Shown here one piece after another: positions 54,509 to 63,127 of a stretch of 64,000 nucleotides of DNA. Position numbers and translations under genes: made by a program. Position 1 is the stretch's first letter. Every line of letters begins with the position of its first letter. The notes beneath the pieces were generated by a model. It ran no database searches and had not been told where the DNA came from. It saw nothing but the letters and a program-made list of their open reading frames with translations. The DNA comes from Sphingomonas parva (ex Maeng et al. 2020) (lineage in GTDB: Bacteria > Pseudomonadota > Alphaproteobacteria > Sphingomonadales > Sphingomonadaceae). The DNA lies in contig NZ_SPDV01000010.1 of the NCBI RefSeq assembly GCF_004564275.1, positions 87,895-151,894 on the forward strand, in the 5' to 3' direction.

Positions 54509-54539
54509 GGCTTAACGGGCCGTCAACCGCGCGCCTCTA
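54509..54539 (+). promoter_or_regulatory. Repeated 31-bp promoter element, copy 2
   Basis: 28 of 31 bases match copy 1 at 51698-51728; the three differences are C-to-G changes in GC-rich positions. It ends 36 bases before the GTG of the small protein at 54575, reproducing the spacing of copy 1, and lies 50 bp upstream of the divergent asparagine synthase-like start. Confidence 0.65.
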
Positions 54540-54574
54540 CACCGCCATGGGACAGACAGCCGAGGGCAGAGAGA

Positions 54575-54745
54575 GTGATCGACAATTTCGTCCTGGCGCT
54601 GACCCACGGGCTGATGCTGCTCGGCGCCTGGCGGATCCTCTTCCGCCGCGATCTCGACGACGACGGCGCGCCGGCGGAGACGACACGTGGCCCGGCCGCC
54701 GCCTGGGCGAAGCTGCGCGGAAAGGCGAACGCCGACCGTGCGTGA
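54575..54745 (+). CDS. Small membrane protein preceding the polymerase gene
   Basis: A 56-residue protein from GTG 54575 (IDNFVLALTHGLMLLGAWRI first 20 residues after the start) with one transmembrane helix and an acidic-basic tail (RRDLDDDGAPAETT). The upstream extension has no coding signals and includes the promoter element. AGAGAG lies just before the start. Its stop overlaps the next gene by 8 bp, so it is coupled to the ligase. Function unknown. Confidence 0.65.
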   Translation: MIDNFVLALTHGLMLLGAWRILFRRDLDDDGAPAETTRGPAAAWAKLRGKANADRA

Positions 54746-56174
54746 CGTCGCCATCGTCCTCTTCCTGCTCGGTCTGCTGACGCTCGGCGCGCGACGGCCG
54801 TTCCTGTTCACGCTCGCCTACATCTACGTAGACACGGTCTCGCCCCAGCGCATCTCTTATTACCTGCTGAACAGCCTGCCGCTGTCGATGATCGTCGCCG
54901 CCCTCGCGATCGGCGGCTGGCTGCTCCTCGACGGCAAGAAGGGCACTCGCATCACCCTGTTCCAGGCCCTGGCGGGGCTGCTCGTCGTCTACGCCTGGTG
55001 GACCACGCAGAACGCGGTGGGACCCGCCGAGGCGGCGCTCCACAAATGGGACTGGGTATGGAAGGCCTTGCTGTTCGCCGCCTTCCTCCCCTTCGTGGTC
55101 CGCACCCGTCTGCGCATCGAGGCGGCCCTCCTCTTCCTGGTCCTCTCGGCCGGCGTGATCATCATCTCGGCCGGCATCAAGACGCTCGCCGGCGGCGGCG
55201 GCTACGGGCGGCTGAACCTGATGGTCGACAACAATACCGGGCTCTACGAAGGAAGCATCATTTCCACCTTCGCGATCGCCTTGGTGCCGATCATCGTCTG
55301 GTTCACCCGGCACGGCACGATCTTCCCGCCGGCGCCGGCCGCGGTGAAAACCGCCGCCGGCATCCCGCCGACGCGCACCGCGCGCGGCCCCGGTCTGATG
55401 ATGAAATACTTCTGCTGGGCCCTGATCTTCGCCTGCCTGCTGATCCCGATCGGCACCGAGGCGCGCACCGGCCTCGTCTGCATCGCCGCGCTCGCCGTGC
55501 TGATGCTGCGCGACGTCAAACGCCGGTTCGTCTACCTCGGCCTCGTCGCCTTCGCCGGCATGCTGTCGGTGCCGCTGCTGCCGCAGAGCTTCCAGGAGCG
55601 GATGGGCCTCATCCAAGGCTATGCTTCCGACAGCTCGGCCGGCTCGCGCCTCGCGGTGTGGAAATGGACGATCGACTTCGCCCGCGAGCATCCGACCGGC
55701 GGCGGTTTCGCGGCCTATCACATCAACCGGCTCGAGGTGGAGACGACCCAGGTCGTCCACGAGGGCGGGGTCGAGCGCGTCGTCCAGATGAAGCTGGTCG
55801 ACGAGGGTCGCGCCTGGCACAGCGCCTATTTCGAGATGCTGGGGGAGCAAGGCTATCCCGGCCTGCTCCTGTTCCTGATCATCCATGCGTCCGCCTTGCT
55901 GAAGATGGAGAGGATCCGCCGCCGCTATGCGAAAGCGGCAGGCGACAAGGCGTGGATCGGTTCGCTCGCCACGGCCCTCCAGCACTTCCAGATCATCTAT
56001 CTGGTCGGCGCCCTGTTCTCGGCCATCGCCCTCATTCCGTTCGTGCTGCTGATGCTCGGCGTGCAGACCGGCTTCGCCCTGGTCGTCGCCCGGCGCGAGC
56101 AGGCGGAACGCGCCGGAGCGAAGGCGCGCGGCTGGGGGCGTCCGACCACGCTCGACCAGCCCGCGACGGTGTGA
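54738..56174 (+). CDS. Exosortase A-associated O-antigen ligase/polymerase-like protein
   Basis: A 478-residue polytopic membrane protein of the Wzy/WaaL superfamily, best matching the putative O-glycosylation ligase group tied to exosortase A (TIGR03097). About ten hydrophobic segments are seen. The large periplasmic loop contains GSRLAVWKWTIDFAREHPTG and HSAYFEMLGEQGYPGL, with the conserved Arg/His typical of the family. GTG 54738 (first residues VRDVAIVLFLLG) overlaps the small protein gene by 8 bp and is chosen over ATG 54687. Confidence 0.88.
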   Translation: MRDVAIVLFLLGLLTLGARRPFLFTLAYIYVDTVSPQRISYYLLNSLPLSMIVAALAIGGWLLLDGKKGTRITLFQALAGLLVVYAWWTTQNAVGPAEAALHKWDWVWKALLFAAFLPFVVRTRLRIEAALLFLVLSAGVIIISAGIKTLAGGGGYGRLNLMVDNNTGLYEGSIISTFAIALVPIIVWFTRHGTIFPPAPAAVKTAAGIPPTRTARGPGLMMKYFCWALIFACLLIPIGTEARTGLVCIAALAVLMLRDVKRRFVYLGLVAFAGMLSVPLLPQSFQERMGLIQGYASDSSAGSRLAVWKWTIDFAREHPTGGGFAAYHINRLEVETTQVVHEGGVERVVQMKLVDEGRAWHSAYFEMLGEQGYPGLLLFLIIHASALLKMERIRRRYAKAAGDKAWIGSLATALQHFQIIYLVGALFSAIALIPFVLLMLGVQTGFALVVARREQAERAGAKARGWGRPTTLDQPATV

Positions 56175-56244
56175 GGGCGCCTTTCCGGGGCTCGTCGCAC
56201 GCGCGCCGGCGGAACGAAGCCCGCGGCGGGGCGCTTAGGGCGGG

Positions 56245-57345
56245 ATGATCCGATACGTCGACGACAGCAGCCCCGGCATCACGCGCAAGCGGCAGGGGCG
56301 CTACTGGATGTACTTCGCGCCGGACGGCAGCCGCATCACCGACCGCGACGAGATCGACCGGCTAAACGCGGTCGGCATGCCGCCGGCCTATGAGCGCTGC
56401 TGGTTCTGCCCTAATCCCGAAGGGCACATCCAGGCGGTCGGCTGGGACGCGCGCGGCCGCAAGCAATATCGCTATCACCCCGCCTTCCGCGAGCAGCAGG
56501 AGAGCCGCAAATATGAACGGCTCGCCCATTTCGGTCGCGCGCTGCCCAAGCTGCGCAAGCGGGTCGAGGCCGATCTCGCCGGCAAACCCACGGCGCGGGA
56601 GACCGTCCTCGCCGCCGTCGTGCGGCTGATCGACGAAACTCGGATGCGCGTGGGCAACGAGGAATATGCCAAGGAGAACAAGAGCTTCGGCGCGACGACC
56701 CTGCGCAACCGCCATGCCCGGGTGGAGCGGGGGCGGCTGAAGATCACCTACACGGGCAAGCATGGCATCAAGCGGACGGTGACGATTGCCGATCGCAACC
56801 TCAGCCGGATCGCCAAGCGGACGCAGGACCTGCCCGGGCAGAATCTGTTCGAATATCTCGGTGAGGACGGCGCGGTCTGTCCGGTCACCTCGAGCGACGT
56901 CAACGCCTATATCAAGGAGGCGATGGGCGACGATTTCACCGCCAAGGACTTTCGCACCTGGGGCGCCAGCGTGATCGCGTTCGAGGAGATGCTGAAGCGG
57001 ATCGAGAAGCACGGCACGGTCAAGCTCAAGAGCGTGATCGAGCCGGTCGCCGAGGCGCTCGGCAACACACCCGCGATCAGCCGCAAGTCCTACGTCCATC
57101 CGGCGCTGATCGAGGCGGCGAAGGATGCCGGGGCGATCGGCGAGACGAAGCTGCCCCGTGCCACCCGCCACCTGTCGGCCGCCGAGCGCGGGCTGATCGA
57201 GTTTCTCGACGCTTTGCCCAAGGAGCAGGTCAAGGTGGACGCGAAGGTGCAGCGCCGGTCGCGCGCCAAGGGCAAGAGCAAGGCCGCCGCCGAGGCCGAG
57301 GTCGCGGCCGAGACACGGAGGAAGACGGAAGCCGAGGCCGCCTGA
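56245..57345 (+). CDS. DNA topoisomerase IB (poxvirus-like type)
   Basis: A 366-residue enzyme that relaxes supercoils through a 3'-phosphotyrosyl intermediate. Catalytic Tyr is residue 283 in ISRKSYVHPAL. Arg and Lys of the pentad are in ETRMRVGNEEYAKENKSFG and TYTGKHGIKRTV, and AKDFRTWGASV carries the second Arg. The N-terminal domain contains YERCWFCPNPEGHIQ. A Lys/Ala/Glu-rich tail (residues ~335-366) is low complexity. This bacterial class is sporadic and common in sphingomonads and rhizobia. Confidence 0.95.
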   Translation: MIRYVDDSSPGITRKRQGRYWMYFAPDGSRITDRDEIDRLNAVGMPPAYERCWFCPNPEGHIQAVGWDARGRKQYRYHPAFREQQESRKYERLAHFGRALPKLRKRVEADLAGKPTARETVLAAVVRLIDETRMRVGNEEYAKENKSFGATTLRNRHARVERGRLKITYTGKHGIKRTVTIADRNLSRIAKRTQDLPGQNLFEYLGEDGAVCPVTSSDVNAYIKEAMGDDFTAKDFRTWGASVIAFEEMLKRIEKHGTVKLKSVIEPVAEALGNTPAISRKSYVHPALIEAAKDAGAIGETKLPRATRHLSAAERGLIEFLDALPKEQVKVDAKVQRRSRAKGKSKAAAEAEVAAETRRKTEAEAA

Positions 57346-57396
57346 CGCGCATCGCGCGCTTGGACCCTGCCCGATCTTCCCGCTAAAGCCGCCCCC

Positions 57397-58590
57397 ATGA
57401 GCAACCAGAGCAACGGCGTCAGCGAAGCCGCGCAGAACCTCAGCCAGACCACCGGCAACCTTGCCAACGAGGCGAGCAGCTGGATCTCGAACAACGCCGT
57501 AGACATTCTGATCGCCGGAACGGTCGGGCTGCTCATCGCGCTTGCCCTGTTCGGCGTGCGCGCGCTCGGCGCACGGCTGGTGCGGCGCATGACGACCCGC
57601 GAAGGCGAGGCGCATTGGCCGGTGATCTTCGCCAGGGTGGTGGTGCAAACCAAAGGCTATTTCATCGTCCTCTCGGCGTTCGAGCTGGTCGCCGAACACG
57701 CCGAGACTCCGCCGGCGATCCTCGGCGCGATCCACTTCCTGTTCGTCATCGCCGCGGCGATCCAGGCGGCGATCTGGGGCCGCGAGCTCATCCTCGGCTA
57801 CGTCCAGCATCGCGCCGGCGTGGACGACGAGCATTCCACCCTCTCCTCCGCGATGGGGATCGTGCGGCTGCTGGTAACGGTCGCGCTGTTCGCGATCGCC
57901 ATCATCGTCATCCTGGACAATCTCGGCGTCAACGTCACCGGCCTGGTCGCCGGCCTCGGCATCGGCGGCATCGCCATCGGCCTCGCCGCGCAGGGAATCT
58001 TCAGCGATCTGTTCGCGGCCTTGTCGATCATCTTCGACCGCCCGTTCCGGCGCGGCGACACGATCACCTTCGCGACCTTCACGGGAACCGTCGAGAAGAT
58101 CGGCCTCAAGAGCACCCGGATCCGCGCGCTCAACGGCGAGCAGATCGTCGTCTCCAATACCGAGCTGCTCAAGACGCAGCTGCAGAACTGGGCCAAGCTC
58201 GAACGGCGGCGTGCCGTCATGGTGTTCGGCATCACCTACCAGACGCCGCCCGACACGATCGCGCAGATCGGGAGCGAGCTGAAGGCGATCGTCGAGCGCC
58301 AGCCGCTGGCCGCCTTCGACCGCGCCCACGCCTTCCAGTTCGGCGCCTCGTCGATCGATTTCGAGTTCATCTTCCACGTCGACGCGGCCGACATGGCCGT
58401 GTTCATGGCGGTACGCGAGGCGATCATGATCGCTATGATGCGCCGCTTCGCCGAGATGGGCGTCGAGTTCGCCTATCCAACCCAGGTGACCTTCACGGCG
58501 GCACCGGACGGCAAGCTCGTGATGCCCTATCCGCACGTCAAGGTGCTGGCCGAGGGTGACTGCGCCGCGGAGCCGGCGGCGGGCGCCTGA
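57397..58590 (+). CDS. MscS-family mechanosensitive channel
   Basis: A 397-residue inner-membrane channel. A short polar N-terminus is followed by a five-helix membrane region; the pore-lining TM3 is the Gly/Ala-rich VAGLGIGGIAIGLAAQGIFS, and the MscS family signature FDRPFRRGDTITFATFTGTVEKIGL-like stretch begins the cytoplasmic domain at about residue 215 (seen as DRPFRRGDTI and GTVEKIGLKSTRIR). Protects against hypo-osmotic shock. It starts 51 bp after topIB. Confidence 0.94.
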   Translation: MSNQSNGVSEAAQNLSQTTGNLANEASSWISNNAVDILIAGTVGLLIALALFGVRALGARLVRRMTTREGEAHWPVIFARVVVQTKGYFIVLSAFELVAEHAETPPAILGAIHFLFVIAAAIQAAIWGRELILGYVQHRAGVDDEHSTLSSAMGIVRLLVTVALFAIAIIVILDNLGVNVTGLVAGLGIGGIAIGLAAQGIFSDLFAALSIIFDRPFRRGDTITFATFTGTVEKIGLKSTRIRALNGEQIVVSNTELLKTQLQNWAKLERRRAVMVFGITYQTPPDTIAQIGSELKAIVERQPLAAFDRAHAFQFGASSIDFEFIFHVDAADMAVFMAVREAIMIAMMRRFAEMGVEFAYPTQVTFTAAPDGKLVMPYPHVKVLAEGDCAAEPAAGA

Positions 58591-58685
58591 ACGCCTCGCT
58601 TGCCCCCGCTCCGGCGGATGGGCAATGTCCCTGCGCCCGCAGCAGGAGCGGTGCCGCCGGGCGCCGCGGGAAAGGGGTGGCGGCG

Positions 58686-59297
58686 ATGGAGAAGATCGAC
58701 CTCAAGAAGGCCCGCAAGCCGCTGTTCACGGCGCCGGTCGGCCGTTTCGTGGCGCTCGACGTCCCGCCTGTCCGCTACCTGATGGCCGACGGTCATGGTG
58801 ATCCGAACGGCACCCCGGACTATCCGCTTGCCGTCCAGAGCCTGTTCGCCACCGCTTTTGCGATCAAGTTCGCCTGCAAGGCACGCCGTCGCGACTTCGT
58901 CGTGCCGCCTCTCGAGGGTCTCTGGTCGGCAACGGACCCGGCCAGCTTCACGGCCCGCCGCAAGGACGAATGGGACTGGACGATGATGATCATGGTCCCC
59001 GACCATGTCGAAGAGGCGGATTTCGATCGCGCCAGGGCGGCGAGCGAGGCGAAGCTGGGCAAGGTCTCCGCCACGCTCCGGCTGAAGACTCTGCACGAGG
59101 GGCTTTCACTGCAGGCGCTGCACATCGGCAGCTACGACGACGAAGGACCATTGCTCGCGCGGCTGCACGACGAGATCATGCCTGAAGGGGGCTACGGCTT
59201 CGCCGGCCCTCACCACGAGATCTACCTCAGCGATCCCCGCCGGACGCACGCTTCGAAGCTGAGGACGCTGCTTCGCCAGCCGGTTCGAAAGGTCTGA
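58686..59297 (+). CDS. GyrI-like small-molecule-binding domain protein
   Basis: A 203-residue protein with a GyrI/SOUL-like ligand-binding fold (YLMADGHGDPNG; WTMMIMVPDHVEEADFDRAR; LHEGLSLQALHIGSYDDEGP; GFAGPHHEIYLSDPRRT). The family binds hydrophobic ligands or has hydrolase activity; no DNA-binding domain is attached. ATG 58686 is chosen because AAAGGGG lies about 9 bases upstream; the GTG at 58677 is an alternative adding 3 residues. Confidence 0.88.
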   Translation: MEKIDLKKARKPLFTAPVGRFVALDVPPVRYLMADGHGDPNGTPDYPLAVQSLFATAFAIKFACKARRRDFVVPPLEGLWSATDPASFTARRKDEWDWTMMIMVPDHVEEADFDRARAASEAKLGKVSATLRLKTLHEGLSLQALHIGSYDDEGPLLARLHDEIMPEGGYGFAGPHHEIYLSDPRRTHASKLRTLLRQPVRKV

Positions 59298-59483
59298 TTC
59301 CGCGAAGCTATTTGCTTTGCCAGAGTGAAGTTGGACCGAGGCGGCGCCACTCTGGACCAATCTGCCTTATGGTCATTCCAGACCTCATGATAATCATGGG
59401 CTAGCTACGTGGCTCGTCCAGCGCCGAATTGATGCGGCTGGGGAAGTCACAGGCGGGGACCTGTCGAGTTTCAGACAATAGAT

Positions 59484-59506
59484 GAATGTCATCGTCTATG
59501 ACATTC
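59484..59506. promoter_or_regulatory. Perfect inverted repeat upstream of the terminal cluster
   Basis: GAATGTCAT and ATGACATTC (9-bp arms) flank CGTCT, in the only AT-rich patch of the 275-bp gap between the GyrI-like gene and the 59573 gene. It lies about 67 bp upstream of that start. It could be an operator or a transcript hairpin; no known regulator motif is recognised. The rest of the gap shows no gene. Confidence 0.5.
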
Positions 59507-59572
59507 CCGGACGTCCTTTGAAGGATGCGCCGGAACAACGAGCTATTGTCGGCGCGCGGGGTAATTAGTCGC

Positions 59573-60751
59573 ATGGATCAGGTAGAATTGAGTATCGCAT
59601 CGGCTGAAGGGCCTGGAAACCCAGCGGATGCGCGCAGCACAAGCGACCTGCCCGGGCACCCCCCGGCTCTCGGTCCCGCCACGGAGGGCACGTCGACCGG
59701 CGTCGTCGACATCGTGATCCGCGACGTTGGCCGTGCGAAGCCGCGCGCCGCATCCGTGATGGCCGAGCTCTTCGGCGTTCCGATCGAGGCGGTGGTCGCC
59801 GCAATCTACCGCGCGCCTGCACGGCTGCTCGCCGGCTTGGAGCCTGGCACCGCCCGTCGGCTGGTCGCCTCCCTCGCCGAGCTCGGCCTGACGCTCGACA
59901 TCGTACCCGGCGGCGGCGCGCTGGACGCCGGCCCGGCGCTCGATCTTGCCGCCGAGATCGACGATCCGGCCTTGGCGGATGCCGCCACTGCCGTGATCGC
60001 CGAGTTCCTCGGCCTCCCGCAGGAAGAGGCGCTCGAACTCCTGATGACGCCGCCCGGCGTGATCATGGGCAATGTCAGCGCAGCGACGGTAGAGGCGTTC
60101 GCGCGGCGCCTGCCGCCCGGCGCGCTGCGGCTCGCCACCGCCGATCCGGCGACCTCGCGTTACGCGCTGTTCGCCGGCGGGCTCGACGCCGGCACCCGGG
60201 CCGCGGTCGAGGCGGTGGTCGGCGCATCAGGCACGGCCGACAACGGCGGGCTCGTCGCGCTCGACCTCAATCACGAGGATTCGAACCGGCTGTGGCGACG
60301 GCTGGCCGGAACGCCCGGGGCGCGGCTGGTCAACCAGGCGTTCCTCCGCTTCGAAATGGTGCTGACCGGCATCGCGGCGGTGGACGAGCCGACCGCGGCG
60401 GCGCTCGAGACGCTGGCCGGCGTCCCCGCCGAGGCGCTTCCGGAGCTCGCCGGATTGCTTCCGGTCGTCGTCGAGGACGGTATTCCCCACGAGAGAGTCG
60501 AGGCGCGGCTGCTCGATTATGCCGCCCACGGACTCGCGGTGACCGCCCGCCTCGCCACCTTCGCCGAACAGGTGCTGGTCGTCGACAGCGGGCCGCCGGA
60601 AGCGCTGGCGTTGCTCGGCATCGACACGGCCGCGGCGCTGCCGCTCCGCCTCCCGCCGCTCCCCGCGCCGCGCGCCCGGCTGGCGCGGCACCGCCTTGAA
60701 GCCGCCGGCGCCGACGTCAGCCAGTTCCAGGCTCCGGATCGCGCGGCATGA
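59573..60751 (+). CDS. Protein with repeated L7/L12-CTD-like domains
   Basis: A 392-residue protein of unknown function, first gene of the terminal cluster. Residues ~45-110 (VDIVIRDVGRAKPRAASVMA, VVAAIYRAPARLLAGLEPGT, RRLVASLAELGLTLDIVPGG) follow the pattern of the ribosomal L7/L12 C-terminal (ClpS-like) fold: a beta-strand, a helix of alternating hydrophobics, 'xxP' turn, helix, then strand. Similar segments recur near ~230-280 and ~290-350 (LETLAGVPAEALPELAGLLP). No signal peptide or membrane helix. An ATG at 59573 (MDQVELSIAS) follows GTCGC; an upstream in-frame start at 59525 is less likely. Overlaps the next gene by ATGA. Confidence 0.7.
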   Translation: MDQVELSIASAEGPGNPADARSTSDLPGHPPALGPATEGTSTGVVDIVIRDVGRAKPRAASVMAELFGVPIEAVVAAIYRAPARLLAGLEPGTARRLVASLAELGLTLDIVPGGGALDAGPALDLAAEIDDPALADAATAVIAEFLGLPQEEALELLMTPPGVIMGNVSAATVEAFARRLPPGALRLATADPATSRYALFAGGLDAGTRAAVEAVVGASGTADNGGLVALDLNHEDSNRLWRRLAGTPGARLVNQAFLRFEMVLTGIAAVDEPTAAALETLAGVPAEALPELAGLLPVVVEDGIPHERVEARLLDYAAHGLAVTARLATFAEQVLVVDSGPPEALALLGIDTAAALPLRLPPLPAPRARLARHRLEAAGADVSQFQAPDRAA

Positions 60752-61317
60752 ACGATCCCAATCCCGACCGTCACCGGCTGCACATGGGGATTGCGGAGGC
60801 CGGCAAGCTGCTTGCGGTCAACGGCAGGCACAAGGAAGCGCTGAACCGCTATCGCGAGGCTTTGCGCCTCGCACACTCCGCGCAGGCGCCGCAGCTGTTC
60901 GGCCGCCATTACCTTCAATGCGTGCTCGAAAGCCTGGAGCATCTCTCCGACCATGTTAACGTGCAGGATCTGGCCGGTCGCGCGGCGGATGCCGCCGCCG
61001 AGGCCGGAGACACGCCGTTCCACAGGCGCGACCGCGCGTCCCTGCTCGAGCGGGTCGGCGTCGCCCAGCTCAAGGCCGGCCTGCGCGCAGAGGCCGAGGC
61101 CACCCTCCAGCAGGTGATCGAGCTCGCCGGCCCCGAAGGGCAGCCCCTGTCCGCGCTGCTGCTCGACTGGATGAAGCGCGGCTTCGAGATCAGCCCGGGC
61201 CGGCTGGCGGAGGCGCAGCGCAGACACGCTTATTGGGCGGTGCGTCCCGACACGGTCGACGCCACCCGCGCCATCGATGTGCCGGTATCGAGCAGGGAGA
61301 TTTTCCATGGCGGATGA
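60748..61317 (+). CDS. TPR-like helical repeat protein
   Basis: A 189-residue soluble protein. Tetratricopeptide-type helices are visible: HMGIAEAGKLLAVNGRHKEA-LNRYREALRLA (W/L-G-Y-A-F-A-P pattern loosely kept) and DRASLLERVGVAQLKAGLRA-EAEATLQQVIELA. These suggest a protein-protein scaffold or chaperone role. It overlaps its upstream neighbour by 4 bp and its downstream neighbour by 11 bp. No further family match recognised. Confidence 0.75.
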   Translation: MNDPNPDRHRLHMGIAEAGKLLAVNGRHKEALNRYREALRLAHSAQAPQLFGRHYLQCVLESLEHLSDHVNVQDLAGRAADAAAEAGDTPFHRRDRASLLERVGVAQLKAGLRAEAEATLQQVIELAGPEGQPLSALLLDWMKRGFEISPGRLAEAQRRHAYWAVRPDTVDATRAIDVPVSSREIFHGG

Positions 61318-63127
61318 CGTCAATCCGATCGAGACGATGACCCCCGGCCAGATTCTCGCCGAGGCGAGCGTCGCCGATTTCATCAAGGCGCTGGGCCTGA
61401 GCATCGCCGACGCGCAGAAGGCGCTCGACGTGAACTCGATCTCCCAGATCGGCGAATATGCCGAGAAGCGGGAGGGCCTCGACAACAAGTCGCTGCTCCA
61501 GCTCGGCCTCTCCCCGCCCTTCTACCATTATCAGCATGCCGATCTCTCGGTCTCGATGCAGCTCACCATGAAGGTGGGCAAGGCGAGCGCGTTCGGGATC
61601 GGGGCCAAGGTCGATTTCGGCCTCGGCGGCGGCACCTCCGGCTCGGCCAAGGCACGCGAGGCGCAGGTCACGCTGAAGAAGCTGCCGGCGAGCGTCACCG
61701 TCGACGGGACCAAGACCGATGCCGCCGGCGCCGACCTCGAGGCCGCAGGGGAGGCACTCGCCGTCAAGCTGCGCAGCCCGACCGGCAAGTTCGAACGGGC
61801 CTATGTCAACAGCACGCACAAATCGGTCGCCGCCGAGCTCGACCCGGCCAGCGCCAAGAACCCGATCCTGACGCCGGGTGCGGTCGCGTTCCTGCCGACC
61901 GCGGCGAGCAGCTCGGGAATCATCCGCATCATCGAGACTCCGGCGCCCAATCAGAAGGAGACGTTCGTCCTCGCCGCCGACAAGTCGACCGAGGTGTCGA
62001 GCGAGGCCAACAAGCTCCTCTACGCCCGCAAGGTGGTGACGCAGATCAACGCGCTCGGCGGCTTCAAGGCCAAGCTCTCGCGCGATCCCGGCGGCAGCTC
62101 GAACGCGCCGGACGCTCCAGGCGCACTCGGTATCGCATTGTTCGACACCGGCAGCTCGGTGATCAAGAAGGCGGCGCTGGAAGAGCTCGAGCTCGTCGCG
62201 CGGCTGATCCAGGCCGGCAATCTCAACGTCGACATCACCGGTTACGCCGACACCCGGGATACGGAAAAGAACAACAAGGACCTGGGCCAGAACCGCGCCA
62301 ACGCCGTCGCCAAGCAGCTTCGCGCGTTCAAGGTCACCGACGCACAGATCAAGTCGGTCACCAGCGGCGGCGAAACGCATTGGAACGATGCGCCGCAGAA
62401 CACCGACAATGCGCAGTTCCGCCGCGCCGAGATCACGCTGGCCGGCAGCACGGACCTGTTCATCATCGTCGACAGCGATACCAGCCAGCTGCAGGCGACG
62501 CCGCTGCCGGACAAGACCAGCAGCGGCGAAGGCAACGGCTTCATCCTGGTGAGGGCGTTCACCGCCCAGGCCGTCGACGCGACCAAGCTCAAGATCGGCG
62601 ATCCCCTGACCGCGATCGACATCAAGCCCGACGCGGTCAACAACGGCACCGACAATTTCGCGGCGGGCTCGCCCCAGGCGTTCGCCTTCAACCTCGCCAA
62701 GGCGATCAACGACGGCAGCGACACCCACAAGGCGCGCGCCACCCGGCGCGGCTCGGTCGTGCTGCTGGCGAGGGCCGACGACGTCGTCACGATCGACCTG
62801 CTCACCCTCTCCTCGGACGACATCAAGCTCTCCGCCGCGGACGGCGCGTCGGTGACGAAGCCGCTTGCCGCGATCACGCCGGCGGGCCCGACCGCCAGCA
62901 AGGACAAGCCGAACGTCACTCTCGCCGTCGGCGTCGCGGTAGATTACCGCACCAGCCGCCAGTTCGAGCAATCGGTCAACGGCAACAGCTCGATCACCGC
63001 CCGCCTGGTGGCCGTCCCGGCGCCCGTCGAGTTCCTGGACGAGATCAAGAAGTTCCTCGAGCCGACCCCGACGCCGGCTCCTAGTCCGACTCCGACGCCC
63101 ACTCCGTCGCCGGCGCCGACGCCATGA
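61307..63127 (+). CDS. Cluster paralogue 1: shared-motif protein with OmpA-like insert
   Basis: A 606-residue protein, unrecognised as a whole. Residues 25-45 (FIKALGLSIADAQKALDVNS) and 63-75 (LLQLGLSPPFYHY) match motifs in the next two proteins. Residues ~275-380 form an OmpA C-terminal-type peptidoglycan-binding domain: ITGYADTRDTEKNNKD and QNRANAVAKQL, where Asp 315 and Arg 330 have the same 15-residue spacing as the diaminopimelate-binding Asp/Arg of OmpA. The C-terminus has GNSSITARLVAVPAP and then a Pro/Thr-rich tail (PTPTPAPSPTPTPTPSPAPTP is about the last 21 residues). No signal peptide is seen at the N-terminus (MADDVNPIETMTPGQILAEA), which is unusual for an OmpA-domain protein. ATG 61307 follows AGGGAGA. 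Confidence 0.75.
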   Translation: MADDVNPIETMTPGQILAEASVADFIKALGLSIADAQKALDVNSISQIGEYAEKREGLDNKSLLQLGLSPPFYHYQHADLSVSMQLTMKVGKASAFGIGAKVDFGLGGGTSGSAKAREAQVTLKKLPASVTVDGTKTDAAGADLEAAGEALAVKLRSPTGKFERAYVNSTHKSVAAELDPASAKNPILTPGAVAFLPTAASSSGIIRIIETPAPNQKETFVLAADKSTEVSSEANKLLYARKVVTQINALGGFKAKLSRDPGGSSNAPDAPGALGIALFDTGSSVIKKAALEELELVARLIQAGNLNVDITGYADTRDTEKNNKDLGQNRANAVAKQLRAFKVTDAQIKSVTSGGETHWNDAPQNTDNAQFRRAEITLAGSTDLFIIVDSDTSQLQATPLPDKTSSGEGNGFILVRAFTAQAVDATKLKIGDPLTAIDIKPDAVNNGTDNFAAGSPQAFAFNLAKAINDGSDTHKARATRRGSVVLLARADDVVTIDLLTLSSDDIKLSAADGASVTKPLAAITPAGPTASKDKPNVTLAVGVAVDYRTSRQFEQSVNGNSSITARLVAVPAPVEFLDEIKKFLEPTPTPAPSPTPTPTPSPAPTP

